Source: JACJYM01 sp965230495 (GTDB lineage: Bacteria; Bacteroidota; Bacteroidia; Chitinophagales; Saprospiraceae). From it: a DNA stretch of 64,000 bases. The DNA lies in contig OZ246004.1 of the NCBI GenBank assembly GCA_965230495.1, positions 2,108,001 to 2,172,000 of the forward strand. The letters run 5' to 3'. How positions within the stretch are numbered: position 1 is the first letter of the stretch; every line of letters starts with the position of its first letter. The position numbers and the translations under genes are program-made. The notes under the pieces are model-generated. The model was not told where the DNA came from, did no database searches, and saw only the letters and a list, made by a program, of their open reading frames with translations. This document shows positions 43,090-52,264 of the stretch, piece by piece.

Positions 43090-43788
43090 TCATAATTTAT
43101 TGAGTAGGTCTATAACCTCAGATTTCTTACGAACAGAAACAGGAACGATATCTTTATTTTTCATAAGCAAATATCCTCCCTCTGTTTTTTGATAAGAATC
43201 GATAAATTCTATGTTTACTAAATGACTCTGATGCACTCGAGCAAAACCGCATGACTCGAGAGTTTTGGCGTACTCTTTCATCGTTTTAGTAACCAAAAGT
43301 TTTTCGCCGTTATCGAAATAAAAGTTAGTATAATTTCCTAATGATTCCAGCCTAACTATCTCAGTAACATTTACAACTTTTATCTCTTCATTAGTACTTA
43401 ACGTAAGTTTCTTCACATTTAACGAAATCGGAGTTTTTTCTTTTATAATCTTATTTACTGCTTCCTTCAAATCATCGTGATCTACGGGTTTTAACAAATA
43501 ATCTTTAGCATTATATCTAAATGCTTTTATAGCATATTCTTTTGATCCCGTAATAAAAACGATCCTATCTCTGTAATCTTCTAGAATATCCATAACATCA
43601 AAACCATCTCCATCACCCATTTCTATATCCAAGAAAATAATATCAGGAGATACCTTTTTTATAAGTTTCACTCCAGATACTACTCCGTTGGCCGAACCCT
43701 CGAATTTAAACTTTTTGAAAACTTCTTCTATATCAGCCTTCAACGAAGCAATCGCATAAGGTTGATCATCTATGATTACGTATTTCAT
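43090..43788 (-). CDS. LytTR-type response regulator
   Basis: A 232-residue regulator with a receiver domain (phospho-acceptor Asp in IIFLDIEMGDGDGFD, about residue 54) and a C-terminal LytTR DNA-binding domain (about 135-230, with VNVTEIVRLESLGNYTNFY). The usual LytTR binding-site pattern is a pair of imperfect 9-base repeats, which I did not find with confidence. It lies 87 bases downstream of the partner kinase on the same strand. Confidence 0.95.
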   Translation of the reverse strand: MKYVIIDDQPYAIASLKADIEEVFKKFKFEGSANGVVSGVKLIKKVSPDIIFLDIEMGDGDGFDVMDILEDYRDRIVFITGSKEYAIKAFRYNAKDYLLKPVDHDDLKEAVNKIIKEKTPISLNVKKLTLSTNEEIKVVNVTEIVRLESLGNYTNFYFDNGEKLLVTKTMKEYAKTLESCGFARVHQSHLVNIEFIDSYQKTEGGYLLMKNKDIVPVSVRKKSEVIDLLNKL

Positions 43789-43875
43789 TTTCCATGTTTT
43801 TTAATTGACATATGAACTCACAAGCCATCACTCGTGGCGAACACACCTTTTCTCTATACTTATTTTATGTTCTTA

Positions 43876-45777
43876 TTATCTTCTTTCTTTAGTATTTCTC
43901 AATAATAAGTTCAGCTCTACACTCACTCCTCTTTCTCCCTTATCTTTCCTTTCTATCACATTGTACCATTCGGAAGTCGAAAGACGCTTCTTTACATTGA
44001 ACATAGCATGGGATGTCCTTTTGTTATCTTTGTTTTCAAACCCTATTCCATTGTCTTCAATAGTGACGAGCAGCCTATCATTTTGTTTCTTAAATACAAC
44101 ATCGATATTACCTCCTTTGATCTCTCCTCTTTTGAGGCCATGAATAATACTATTTTCAATAAACGGTTGTATTAACATTGGCTTGATGTAATGCAATTCA
44201 GGTGAATCAATTGAAATTTTTAAGTCAAAATTAAAGCTGTCATTGCACATCATTTTCTCCAACAACAAATAGTTCTCTAAATATTCATACTCCTCACTAA
44301 GGTTTATAAATTGTTGGGCATTTTGTTCTAACACTTGCCTCATTAATTGACTAAACGTACCCAAATACTTTCTTGCCTTAGACCTTTGTTCCAAAGCGAT
44401 CATTCCACTTATACTATTCAAAGTATTGGAAAGAAAATGCGGACTCATCTGCAATTGAAGTACTTTTTCTCTTTCCACCAATAATTCATTTCTAACCCTT
44501 AGTTGATCCCTTTCTTTTTCTAGTAATTTGATTTGATTACTGTTTCTAACTTGAAAACCAAAGGCCAACATTAGCAGACCCAACAGAGAAAAAATAGCTA
44601 TGTATAGCACTTTGTCAATGGACTCATTTTTAATCACTATTTGGGGACCGGTAAGAAAAATAAATTCCTCATGACCAATTTGAGATCTAAATTTCAACTG
44701 ATGAAAACCCTTCTTCCAGCCTTCAATGGTAAGAAGAGTTTCATTCGAAGGTTCTGACCATTTGTTTTTTACCTCATTATAATAACTATAAACATTTGCT
44801 GTCCTTTTGGAATATCCAGTTAATCCCAGATTAACTTGTACTACATCATCTTTAGAATTTAATATTATAGTATCTCCAATAAAAACCTCTCCATTAATAA
44901 ATATCTCATCAATATATAGATTAGGTCTATCATCAATCTCAGTGTTATGATCTTTTAAAAAGATCTTCTCATTTATACTAAGCCAAAAATTGTCGCTTTT
45001 ATCAACGAACAATAAGTCAATTATTCCTGGTTCGGGTATTTCAAATCTTTCTAATTCTGGAAATCTAAAGATCTTGTTTTTCGATTGATAATAGGCATTT
45101 GCCCCATGTACAAAAAGCTTATCCACAAGAACTGACTCCGAAGGATCATGTAGTATTAATTTCGATAGATTATCACCATTAAATTTATAAATACTATTAT
45201 CTGAAGCCACAAAAGTCGTATTCATGCTATGAACCACATCTTCGACCTCTCTTTCAAATCTTGACTTTTTAATAAAATGATTATCACAAAGCTCCAGTAT
45301 CTGTTTTGAAGTAAATAAATGTAGACATCTTTCTTTCTTTTTTAATGAAATGGGTTTTTCATTTTCAAGCAGATATTCAGGCATTAACCTATGATCTTGG
45401 ATGCTATAAACGCCCTGTTCGTTAAGTATATACCAATATCCGTTGAAATATTCAAAATCTTTAACTTCGGCTGCCTTTGGAATTGAGATTTTCTCTGCAT
45501 CATCAAGAAAATACAGTCCTTCCGATGTCAATGCAATTAGTTTCCTGTCTATTTTTTTTAAAAGGTATACCTGACCTTCAAAATATCTAGATGACTTGAC
45601 TTTAGCACCATCATATGATATTATATAACCTTGATCTGTGTATAGTATTATCTTGTCCTTGTTATCCTGATCTAGCAAAACACTGGCTCCATCGAATGAA
45701 AACTTATAATCCCATTGGCCAAATAGACTACTGGAAAAAAAGACTAAGAGAAATAACCATTGTATTTTTGTATTCAC
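43876..45777 (-). CDS. LytS-type sensor histidine kinase with beta-propeller-like sensor
   Basis: A 633-residue kinase. After a signal sequence, the first 350 residues form beta-rich repeats (propeller-like) and a Y_Y_Y-like strand domain, then a membrane helix (about 390-410), a coiled coil and the His_kinase domain. Its phospho-acceptor motif reads MSPHFLSNTLNSI and the ATP-binding motif PFIENSIIHGLKRG and DNGIGFE. It is the partner of the adjacent LytTR regulator; the signal is unknown but is likely sensed outside the cytoplasm. Confidence 0.93.
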   Translation of the reverse strand: MNTKIQWLFLLVFFSSSLFGQWDYKFSFDGASVLLDQDNKDKIILYTDQGYIISYDGAKVKSSRYFEGQVYLLKKIDRKLIALTSEGLYFLDDAEKISIPKAAEVKDFEYFNGYWYILNEQGVYSIQDHRLMPEYLLENEKPISLKKKERCLHLFTSKQILELCDNHFIKKSRFEREVEDVVHSMNTTFVASDNSIYKFNGDNLSKLILHDPSESVLVDKLFVHGANAYYQSKNKIFRFPELERFEIPEPGIIDLLFVDKSDNFWLSINEKIFLKDHNTEIDDRPNLYIDEIFINGEVFIGDTIILNSKDDVVQVNLGLTGYSKRTANVYSYYNEVKNKWSEPSNETLLTIEGWKKGFHQLKFRSQIGHEEFIFLTGPQIVIKNESIDKVLYIAIFSLLGLLMLAFGFQVRNSNQIKLLEKERDQLRVRNELLVEREKVLQLQMSPHFLSNTLNSISGMIALEQRSKARKYLGTFSQLMRQVLEQNAQQFINLSEEYEYLENYLLLEKMMCNDSFNFDLKISIDSPELHYIKPMLIQPFIENSIIHGLKRGEIKGGNIDVVFKKQNDRLLVTIEDNGIGFENKDNKRTSHAMFNVKKRLSTSEWYNVIERKDKGERGVSVELNLLLRNTKERR

Positions 45778-45904
45778 TCCTGCCTCCTATTTTATATAAA
45801 TTAACATGGATTCTCATTTCAAATTACATAAAAGTATAACTATTTTTTTACTCAGCTTAATATTGAATTCATACTTGGGAATCTATTATAAATTCGTTTT
45901 ATTG

Positions 45905-45912
45905 TATATTTG
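45905..45912 (+). promoter_or_regulatory. Possible -7 element of the peptide ABC importer unit
   Basis: TATATTTG is an exact TAnnTTTG match 52 bases upstream of ATG 45,965. There is no TTTG at the usual -33 distance. Confidence 0.35.
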
Positions 45913-45964
45913 CAGTACCTTCCAAGGCCTTAATACAACAGTTTACAGCTACTAACTTTTGAAT

Positions 45965-47680
45965 ATGACTATGAGAATTTTCAAATACTTTTTTCTATGC
46001 ATTATTCTTATTTCCTGTAAAAATGAAAACGACATCATCAGTAATGAGATGGTCATTAGACTAAGTAATGACCCTGCAAAATTACATCCAGTAATATCTC
46101 CTAATGCCTTAGCAAGAGAGGTATTTCAGTACATATTCTTGCCATTGGCTGATTATCATCCGGATTCTTTGGTTATGGCACCAATTCTTATTGACAAAAT
46201 ACCGGACAAAAAAATAGGTTCTGAGGGTATCTCCTTTGATTTCTCCATTAGATCTTCGGCTAAATGGCCGGATGGAAAACCTATAACAGCTAATGATTAC
46301 CTCTTCACTATCAAAAGTGTTATCCATCCCTTAACTCAAGCGACTGCATATAGATCCCATATTTCCAAGATAAGTGATATCCAAATAGATGCTGATAATA
46401 ATAAAAAGTTTACTGTTTATTTTGAAAATGATTTTCCTTTAGCTTTTGAGACGGCCTCTAATATGGCTATTTATCCAGCCCATATCTATGACCCTCTGAA
46501 CACTTTATCAAAATACTCACTTGACTTTCTTGCAGATTCTAACAATCAGGATTCAATAAAAATAGATACCACGTTAAATAACTTTGCCCAAAACTTTAAT
46601 AGTACAAAATATTTTAGAGAGAATGTGGTAGGCAGTGGTCCTTATTCCTTGAAATCATGGAATACAAATCAAAGTATTGTACTAGAAGGCGTAGAAGATT
46701 ATTGGGGGCAGGATTATAACATACCACAACTAAATCAAACTGTTGATAGATTAGTTTTTCAGATAGTTCCCGATGCCAATACTGCCTTTACTCAACTATT
46801 GAATGGCAATTTGGATGTAATGGCTGGATTAACAAGTCAACAAATGAGTCAGTTGGAATCTGAAAAAAACAATCATCAAATAGAAGTATTGACGCCACAG
46901 TTGACCAAATACTATTTTCTTTTACTTAATCATAAGAACGAAATACTTGCCAATAAAAATATTAGAAGGGCGTTAAGTCACTTATTGGATGTTGACTTAT
47001 TGATATCCAGCCTTGAAAATGGTCAAGCTAAAAAAGTGGTAGCTCCATTTCATTACCGCAAACCATACTACAACGATGAGATTGTTCCTCTCACAAAGTC
47101 GAAAAAATCGGCTAAGACGCTTTTGAGTGATGATGGTTGGAAGGATACAGATGCAGATGGCACATTGGATAAAATAATCGACGGAAACCATAGAGAGTTA
47201 GAACTTAGAATCCATATTCCCGGAAGCCCATTGAGCGAAAGAATAGCCTTAATGTTGAAAGAATCATGTGACGAGATAGGAATAAGTTTAGATATCATTC
47301 AAAAACCCTTTCGACAAATCTTAAAAGAGAATATTTACACTGATGATTTTGACATCGTTCCAGGTGTAGCTAGCCAATCATTGAGTTATGATGATCCGTA
47401 CACCAAATGGCATAGTAGTAGAATAGATAAAAAAGGAGGTAATGATGCTAATTACTCTTCTCCTGAAATAGATAAACTTTGTGAACAAATTCGTAACACC
47501 CAAAATATTGAAGAACAGATTCCATATTTTAAGGAGATTCAAAAAATTATTTACGAAGATCAGGCCGTAATTTTTCTTTATTCTCCTATTGAGAGGATTG
47601 CTTTGAACAAAAGATTTATTGGTAATGGCACTTCGAAAAGACCCGGATATCTTGCCAATACATTCTCATTAAGAGATTAA
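45965..47680 (+). CDS. Oligopeptide/dipeptide ABC transporter substrate-binding lipoprotein
   Basis: SBP_bac_5-type peptide-binding lipoprotein of about 571 residues with lipobox LISC, then the typical FDFSIRSSAKWPDGKPITANDY (split here) and GSGPYSLKSW segments. I use ATG 45,965 since the upstream TTG adds nothing to the leader; ATG 45,971 is equally good. The permease genes follow after 45 bases. The protein could bind di- or oligopeptides or nickel complexes; the substrate is not evident. Confidence 0.92.
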   Translation: MTMRIFKYFFLCIILISCKNENDIISNEMVIRLSNDPAKLHPVISPNALAREVFQYIFLPLADYHPDSLVMAPILIDKIPDKKIGSEGISFDFSIRSSAKWPDGKPITANDYLFTIKSVIHPLTQATAYRSHISKISDIQIDADNNKKFTVYFENDFPLAFETASNMAIYPAHIYDPLNTLSKYSLDFLADSNNQDSIKIDTTLNNFAQNFNSTKYFRENVVGSGPYSLKSWNTNQSIVLEGVEDYWGQDYNIPQLNQTVDRLVFQIVPDANTAFTQLLNGNLDVMAGLTSQQMSQLESEKNNHQIEVLTPQLTKYYFLLLNHKNEILANKNIRRALSHLLDVDLLISSLENGQAKKVVAPFHYRKPYYNDEIVPLTKSKKSAKTLLSDDGWKDTDADGTLDKIIDGNHRELELRIHIPGSPLSERIALMLKESCDEIGISLDIIQKPFRQILKENIYTDDFDIVPGVASQSLSYDDPYTKWHSSRIDKKGGNDANYSSPEIDKLCEQIRNTQNIEEQIPYFKEIQKIIYEDQAVIFLYSPIERIALNKRFIGNGTSKRPGYLANTFSLRD

Positions 47681-47725
47681 ATCAATCTGGAACGGTCAAA
47701 TTTGATTATTGGTTATATTTGTTGA

Positions 47726-48835
47726 GTGATCACTTTTATCAAATTAGTCAAAAGATTAGTTCATTACTTTACTACTCTTCTAATAGTATTATTGGTTTGC
47801 TTTTTTATGAAGAATCAAGTGAATCAGGATCCTGTTGAAAACATATTAAGCCTCCGAGGTCTTGATCCTGCTACCAACCCTGAATACTACGAAAGGGAAT
47901 ATCATAAGTTGACGAAGGAAATGAATTTAGACCTGCCCATATTTTACTTTTCGCTCATGGATTCTACAAGTAAAAATGTTGGCAAAATGGGTGGCGTCGA
48001 AAACTCTTATAATGACTTATTAAATGCTATTTTTCCTTCCTTTAGATTAAATGGCTTCAAAAATCAATTTCATTATTGGCTCAATGGTTTTGTCAGGGGT
48101 AAATATGGAATTTCCATTGTGGACGGACAAAAGGTTACTAAAAGGTTTTTCAGTGCCTTGAAATGGACATTAGCCATTTTAATACCAAATATCATGATAG
48201 CTATTCCTTTCTCGTTTCTCTTGGGTGTTTTGTTTTTCAGAAAACAAAAAGTAGGTTTTATAAGATTTTTGGAATCCTTGGCCACACTGGTGCTTTCCAT
48301 CCCATTATTTTGGCTGGCCACCATGGTAATGATCTTTCTTTGTACTTCCTACTACGGTTTAGGGCTTTTTAATACAGCTGGCATATGGAATTACGAAAAC
48401 GACTCTATATGGACTAATTACCATAACCTTATCCTACCTATATTAATAATATCAGTATTGGATATTTCCTATTTATCACAAGTATTAAAGTCTTCAATAA
48501 GCGAGGAATTTAAAAAGCCATATGCTACCTCTTTGCAAGCAAAAGGACTAGGACAAAAATTGATCTTTAACAAACATCTATTAAAGAATTCATTAACACC
48601 AATTATTACATTGATTGCAGAAAACCTCCCCAAAGCTTTAGGAGGAACATTAATAATCGAAGTAGTTTTTAATATACCGGGAATGGGGCGTTTAATGCTT
48701 GAAAGTGTCTTGTTACAGGATTTTAACATGATTATCCTTATCATCACAGCCACTGCAGCCTTAACACTAGTTTTCTATTCCTTAGGCGATTATTTTAACT
48801 ATAGACTTCAACCAAAAAGCAGGTTCCATGCATAA
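47726..48835 (+). CDS. ABC transporter permease, DppB/OppB type
   Basis: Inner-membrane permease of 369 residues that starts with GTG. It has an N-terminal helix, an unusually long loop of about 90 residues before the other helices, then five more helices and the EAA coupling loop (EEFKKPYATSLQAKGLGQK). The loop contains a NQDPVENILSLRG segment typical of DppB-like proteins. It overlaps the second permease gene by 8 bases. Confidence 0.92.
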   Translation: MITFIKLVKRLVHYFTTLLIVLLVCFFMKNQVNQDPVENILSLRGLDPATNPEYYEREYHKLTKEMNLDLPIFYFSLMDSTSKNVGKMGGVENSYNDLLNAIFPSFRLNGFKNQFHYWLNGFVRGKYGISIVDGQKVTKRFFSALKWTLAILIPNIMIAIPFSFLLGVLFFRKQKVGFIRFLESLATLVLSIPLFWLATMVMIFLCTSYYGLGLFNTAGIWNYENDSIWTNYHNLILPILIISVLDISYLSQVLKSSISEEFKKPYATSLQAKGLGQKLIFNKHLLKNSLTPIITLIAENLPKALGGTLIIEVVFNIPGMGRLMLESVLLQDFNMIILIITATAALTLVFYSLGDYFNYRLQPKSRFHA

Positions 48836-49856
48836 ATTGAATTTTGCATATTGGATCAAACTCCCCACGCGAATAAAACTGGCAAGTATTGTTCTAATCA
48901 TTTATTTATCTATCGGAATCTACTATCAATTGTTTAAAGCTGATGACATAATTACTTCAAATGTATCTCTGTCAAAAGCCATACCTCCATTACACTTTGA
49001 CAATCTTAAAAACTGGCATTGGTTAGGAACCGATAATTTTGGTAGAGATCTATTAGAGGTTATTATCCGTGGTTCCTACATTAGCTTTATTATTAGCGGA
49101 ATTTCAGTTCTACTTTCAACTTTATTGGGCACCTTATTAGGTAGTATGGTCGGATACTTTGGAGATACAGGCCTGAGGCTAAATAAATTACAAATTATAC
49201 TATTAATATCGGCCATAATATTATCTTCTTATTGGATTTCCGCTGATATTAACTCCTTCACTGAGCACCATTATTTAGTTTATCTAATACGACTTACAAT
49301 TTTTAGCGTAATAATCATTTTTCTTTTCCTGTCGTCCAAACTAGCTTTTTTAAAACATAAAGTTCCTATCGATGGTATGCATAATCGATTTATTGCCGTC
49401 ATCAATTCTATACCTGGTATATTCGCTATACTTTTTTTCATTTCAATTTTCGAAGAGAGAAGTATTCATCTTTTAGTACTTATAATCTCTTTTATCTTGA
49501 TTCCAACAATTATCAGAATAGCTAGGAGCGAAACCATAAAATTGAAAAATGAAGAGTTCGTCATTTATTCCAAGTCCATAGGTAAGAGTGATTGGAAAAT
49601 CATAGTCTATGATATTATTCCTAATATTATTCAACCGGTTTTAGTAATTGCCATATTCGCATTTGTGGCAGCTGTTATGCTGGAATCAAGTATTTCTTTT
49701 TTGGGATTGGGATTACCCGTAGAAGAAGTTAGTTGGGGTAAAACCATAGCTCAAGCGAGAGATAATATTTATTTTTGGTGGCTGGCGATCTTTCCAGGAT
49801 TAATGATTTTCTCCGTTATTTGGTCTTTAAATACACTTCGAAAGTATTTTGGGTAA
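48828..49856 (+). CDS. ABC transporter permease, DppC/OppC type, with extra helices
   Basis: A 342-residue permease of the DppC type. GTDNFGRDLLEVIIRGSY is the conserved segment after the first helix and EEFVIYSKSIGKSDWKI the EAA loop. Between them (about residues 115-185) is a stretch with two extra hydrophobic segments that usual DppC proteins do not have. It overlaps the DppB-like gene. No ATPase gene follows; the next gene is convergent. Confidence 0.9.
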   Translation: MHKLNFAYWIKLPTRIKLASIVLIIYLSIGIYYQLFKADDIITSNVSLSKAIPPLHFDNLKNWHWLGTDNFGRDLLEVIIRGSYISFIISGISVLLSTLLGTLLGSMVGYFGDTGLRLNKLQIILLISAIILSSYWISADINSFTEHHYLVYLIRLTIFSVIIIFLFLSSKLAFLKHKVPIDGMHNRFIAVINSIPGIFAILFFISIFEERSIHLLVLIISFILIPTIIRIARSETIKLKNEEFVIYSKSIGKSDWKIIVYDIIPNIIQPVLVIAIFAFVAAVMLESSISFLGLGLPVEEVSWGKTIAQARDNIYFWWLAIFPGLMIFSVIWSLNTLRKYFG

Positions 49857-49877
49857 AAACCTCCTGATTTACTGAGT

Positions 49878-50864
49878 TCACTTGATTTTGTTCATAAGTC
49901 TATCTGGCAAAATATTATCAACCGTTTCACGGTACTCTTCCTCAGAGCAAGGTATGTATCTTGAATCAACCTTAAACCACCACTTATTCGTGTGGTTATT
50001 TCTTATAAAACTCAATTCACCTTCCGACTCCTGCATATCTACTATAAATTCTTGAGTCTCAGGATTAGGTATTCTATCTCCCTGTAATCTGCAGTTTATA
50101 CCCTCCAAGCTATACCATATCAACTCGGCTGCAATCAGACTCTGCGATGTTGATATTTCATCAATTCCTAAATTCAAAATTATCGTTTTCAGAGATTCCG
50201 ATTCACCTGTATATCTCATCAACTGACATGCCTCTTCACTGGTAAGCCCTGTGGGAATCGAGCCATTGTAATCAACCTCACTACGTCTAATGGAATCGAA
50301 TTTAAAATTAAGAATAGTAACATCTCTAAGTAAAGGTTCCCATAATGCCCTCTTACTTCTCATTTTACCAAGAGATAATGAATGTAAAATCGTCTCCTCC
50401 TTGTTTAGCTCCTCTTCTTCGCACAAATGTCGCTGATAAGCCATAGTAAAAGAATTATTACATCCTGAAGAATTTGATTTGTCTATCTTATTGGAAATAA
50501 TGCAATTATTACCTTCACGTTTGATTGTCACTAAATAGCTGTTCAGTTTTTCGAAAAATTTATCATCTCCTCCTATTATAATAGGAATAATATTTCCATC
50601 AATAATCTCAGATACTGCCTGTAATATGAATTCTGGGTTCGTATTTTTGACGTCTCCGAGGTCTACAATATGTAGCTCTTTAAAATGATTTTGGAAAAGA
50701 GATAAACTCTTCCTAACAGAATTACTAATTTGTTGATTCAATCCAAAGATTACAGCCTTTGATCTATGCAAATCTGGAATATCTTTTAGATATTTGGGCT
50801 TTTCTATTTCAAATGTATATTCCTCGTTTGATAGATTTGTTGGATTAAACCAATTATTTATCAT
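49878..50864 (-). CDS. Arginase/formiminoglutamase-family protein without metal ligands
   Basis: A ureohydrolase-fold protein of 328 residues from the ATG at 50,864; the frame opens 12 codons earlier, but that part overlaps the promoter. Canonical motifs are degenerate: GGDHS reads GGDDKF (98-103), so the Mn-binding His is Asp, and the S-x-D-x-D-x-x-DP motif is replaced by NFKFDSIRRSE. SIPTGLTSEEACQLMRY remains recognisable. It is likely not a classical Mn-dependent hydrolase. It is divergent from an amino-acid dehydrogenase gene. Confidence 0.8.
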   Translation of the reverse strand: MINNWFNPTNLSNEEYTFEIEKPKYLKDIPDLHRSKAVIFGLNQQISNSVRKSLSLFQNHFKELHIVDLGDVKNTNPEFILQAVSEIIDGNIIPIIIGGDDKFFEKLNSYLVTIKREGNNCIISNKIDKSNSSGCNNSFTMAYQRHLCEEEELNKEETILHSLSLGKMRSKRALWEPLLRDVTILNFKFDSIRRSEVDYNGSIPTGLTSEEACQLMRYTGESESLKTIILNLGIDEISTSQSLIAAELIWYSLEGINCRLQGDRIPNPETQEFIVDMQESEGELSFIRNNHTNKWWFKVDSRYIPCSEEEYRETVDNILPDRLMNKIK

Positions 50865-50880
50865 TATATTATTTTTTTTA

Positions 50881-50910
50881 CAAATATATAAACAAAACAT
50901 TTAAAGCAAA
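50881..50910 (-). promoter_or_regulatory. Bacteroidota promoter of arginase-like gene
   Basis: On the minus strand the -33 TTTG (50,907-50,910) and the -7 TATATTTG (50,881-50,888) are 18 bases apart, an excellent match to TTTG-N(about 19)-TAnnTTTG. The start codon at 50,864 follows after a 16-base gap, which is why I reject the longer frame. Confidence 0.7.
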
Positions 50911-50914
50911 GTAT

Positions 50915-52165
50915 ATGTCAAATATTATCGATAATGTATGGAAAAAGTTAGACAATTATAAAAACGAAGCTCCGGAAATTGTCTTTGAGTGGAATGACAG
51001 ACTTACTTCAGCTAAAGGTTGGATAGTAATTAACTCTCTGAAGAATGGTGCAGCGGGAGGAGGAACGAGAATGCGAAAAGGATTGACCAAAGAAGAAGTA
51101 ATTTCTCTAGCTAAAGTTATGGAAATCAAATTTGGTGTATGTGGCCCTGATATTGGAGGAGCAAAATCGGGAATTGATTTTGACCCTAGTGACCCGCGGA
51201 GAAAAGAAGTACTCGAAAGATGGTATAAAGCAGTATTTCCTATCTTAAAAAACTATTATGGTACCGGAGGTGATTTGAATGTCGACGAATTAAAAGATGT
51301 TATTCCTATCACAGAGGATTTAGGTTTATGGCATCCTCAAGAAGGTATAGTTAATGGCCATTTGCAATATAACAAAGGTGATAAAATTAATATAATTGGT
51401 CAGTTAAGATATGGTTGTGCCAAAGTGATAGAAGATAAAAACTATGTTCCAAATGGTAAGAGCAAATACGCGATAGCTGATATGATAACCGGTTGGGGTG
51501 TTAGTGAATCCGTTGTTCACTTTTACGATTTGTTTCGTGATGAGGACCTGAAAGGAAAAAAAGTTATTGTGCAGGGCTGGGGCAATGTTGCCAGTGCCGC
51601 TGGTTATTACTTGGCTCGAAAAGGAGCAAAGATTGTGGGAATCATTGATCGGGTAGGTGGTGTCATTAATGACGAAGGTTTTTCGATGGAAGAAGTTGAA
51701 AAACTGTTTTTGGACAAAAATGGAAACCAGCTTAACATTAATAATATGTTAAGTTTTGAAGAAATTAATAAAATAATTTGGGATAAAAAATGTGACATAT
51801 TCATACCGGGAGCGTCTTCAAAGCTGTTGACAAAAGGTCAAATTGACAGATTAATTAATGCGGGATGCCAACTTGTTTCATGTGGAGCCAATGTTCCCTT
51901 TGTTGATGACAAAGTATTTTTTGGTGAAACGGCAGACTATACGGACAATAGAATAACAGTTATACCGGACTTTGTTGCTAATTGTGGTATGGCTCGGGTT
52001 TTTGCATATTTGATGAAATCCAATGTAGGAATGACCGACTTTGAAATATTTGATGATGTTTCAATGGTGATAAAAGATTTTATCAATAAACTAAGGCAAG
52101 ACAACCCTGAGATGACCCAATTAACAAAACGTTCGATTAGTTTGATATTATCAAAAATTGGTTAA
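50915..52165 (+). CDS. Glu/Leu/Phe/Val dehydrogenase family enzyme
   Basis: NAD(P)-dependent amino-acid dehydrogenase of 416 residues that deaminates an amino acid to its 2-oxo acid in the cytoplasm. The substrate domain contains GPDIGGAKSGIDFDP with the catalytic lysine, and GTGGDLNVDELKDV; the Rossmann domain has VQGWGNVASAAGYYLARKG. The exact substrate is not clear from these motifs. It is divergent from the arginase-like gene, and an imperfect hairpin follows its stop codon. Confidence 0.9.
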   Translation: MSNIIDNVWKKLDNYKNEAPEIVFEWNDRLTSAKGWIVINSLKNGAAGGGTRMRKGLTKEEVISLAKVMEIKFGVCGPDIGGAKSGIDFDPSDPRRKEVLERWYKAVFPILKNYYGTGGDLNVDELKDVIPITEDLGLWHPQEGIVNGHLQYNKGDKINIIGQLRYGCAKVIEDKNYVPNGKSKYAIADMITGWGVSESVVHFYDLFRDEDLKGKKVIVQGWGNVASAAGYYLARKGAKIVGIIDRVGGVINDEGFSMEEVEKLFLDKNGNQLNINNMLSFEEINKIIWDKKCDIFIPGASSKLLTKGQIDRLINAGCQLVSCGANVPFVDDKVFFGETADYTDNRITVIPDFVANCGMARVFAYLMKSNVGMTDFEIFDDVSMVIKDFINKLRQDNPEMTQLTKRSISLILSKIG

Positions 52166-52175
52166 TTTTGCCCTT

Positions 52176-52202
52176 CAATTATTGTGCATGGCACAATTAT
52201 TG
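52176..52202. terminator. Hairpin downstream of the dehydrogenase gene
   Basis: CAATTATTGTGC and GCACAATTATTG are 12-base arms that pair at 11 of 12 positions around ATG. T-rich bases (TGTTTTTGTATTTT) follow, so it may terminate the dehydrogenase message; its position 62 bases ahead of the OmpA gene would also suit an operator. Confidence 0.5.
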
Positions 52203-52264
52203 TGTTTTTGTATTTTAATTATACCTAAGAAAAGATAAACACTTTAGAATTAAATAATAGACCT

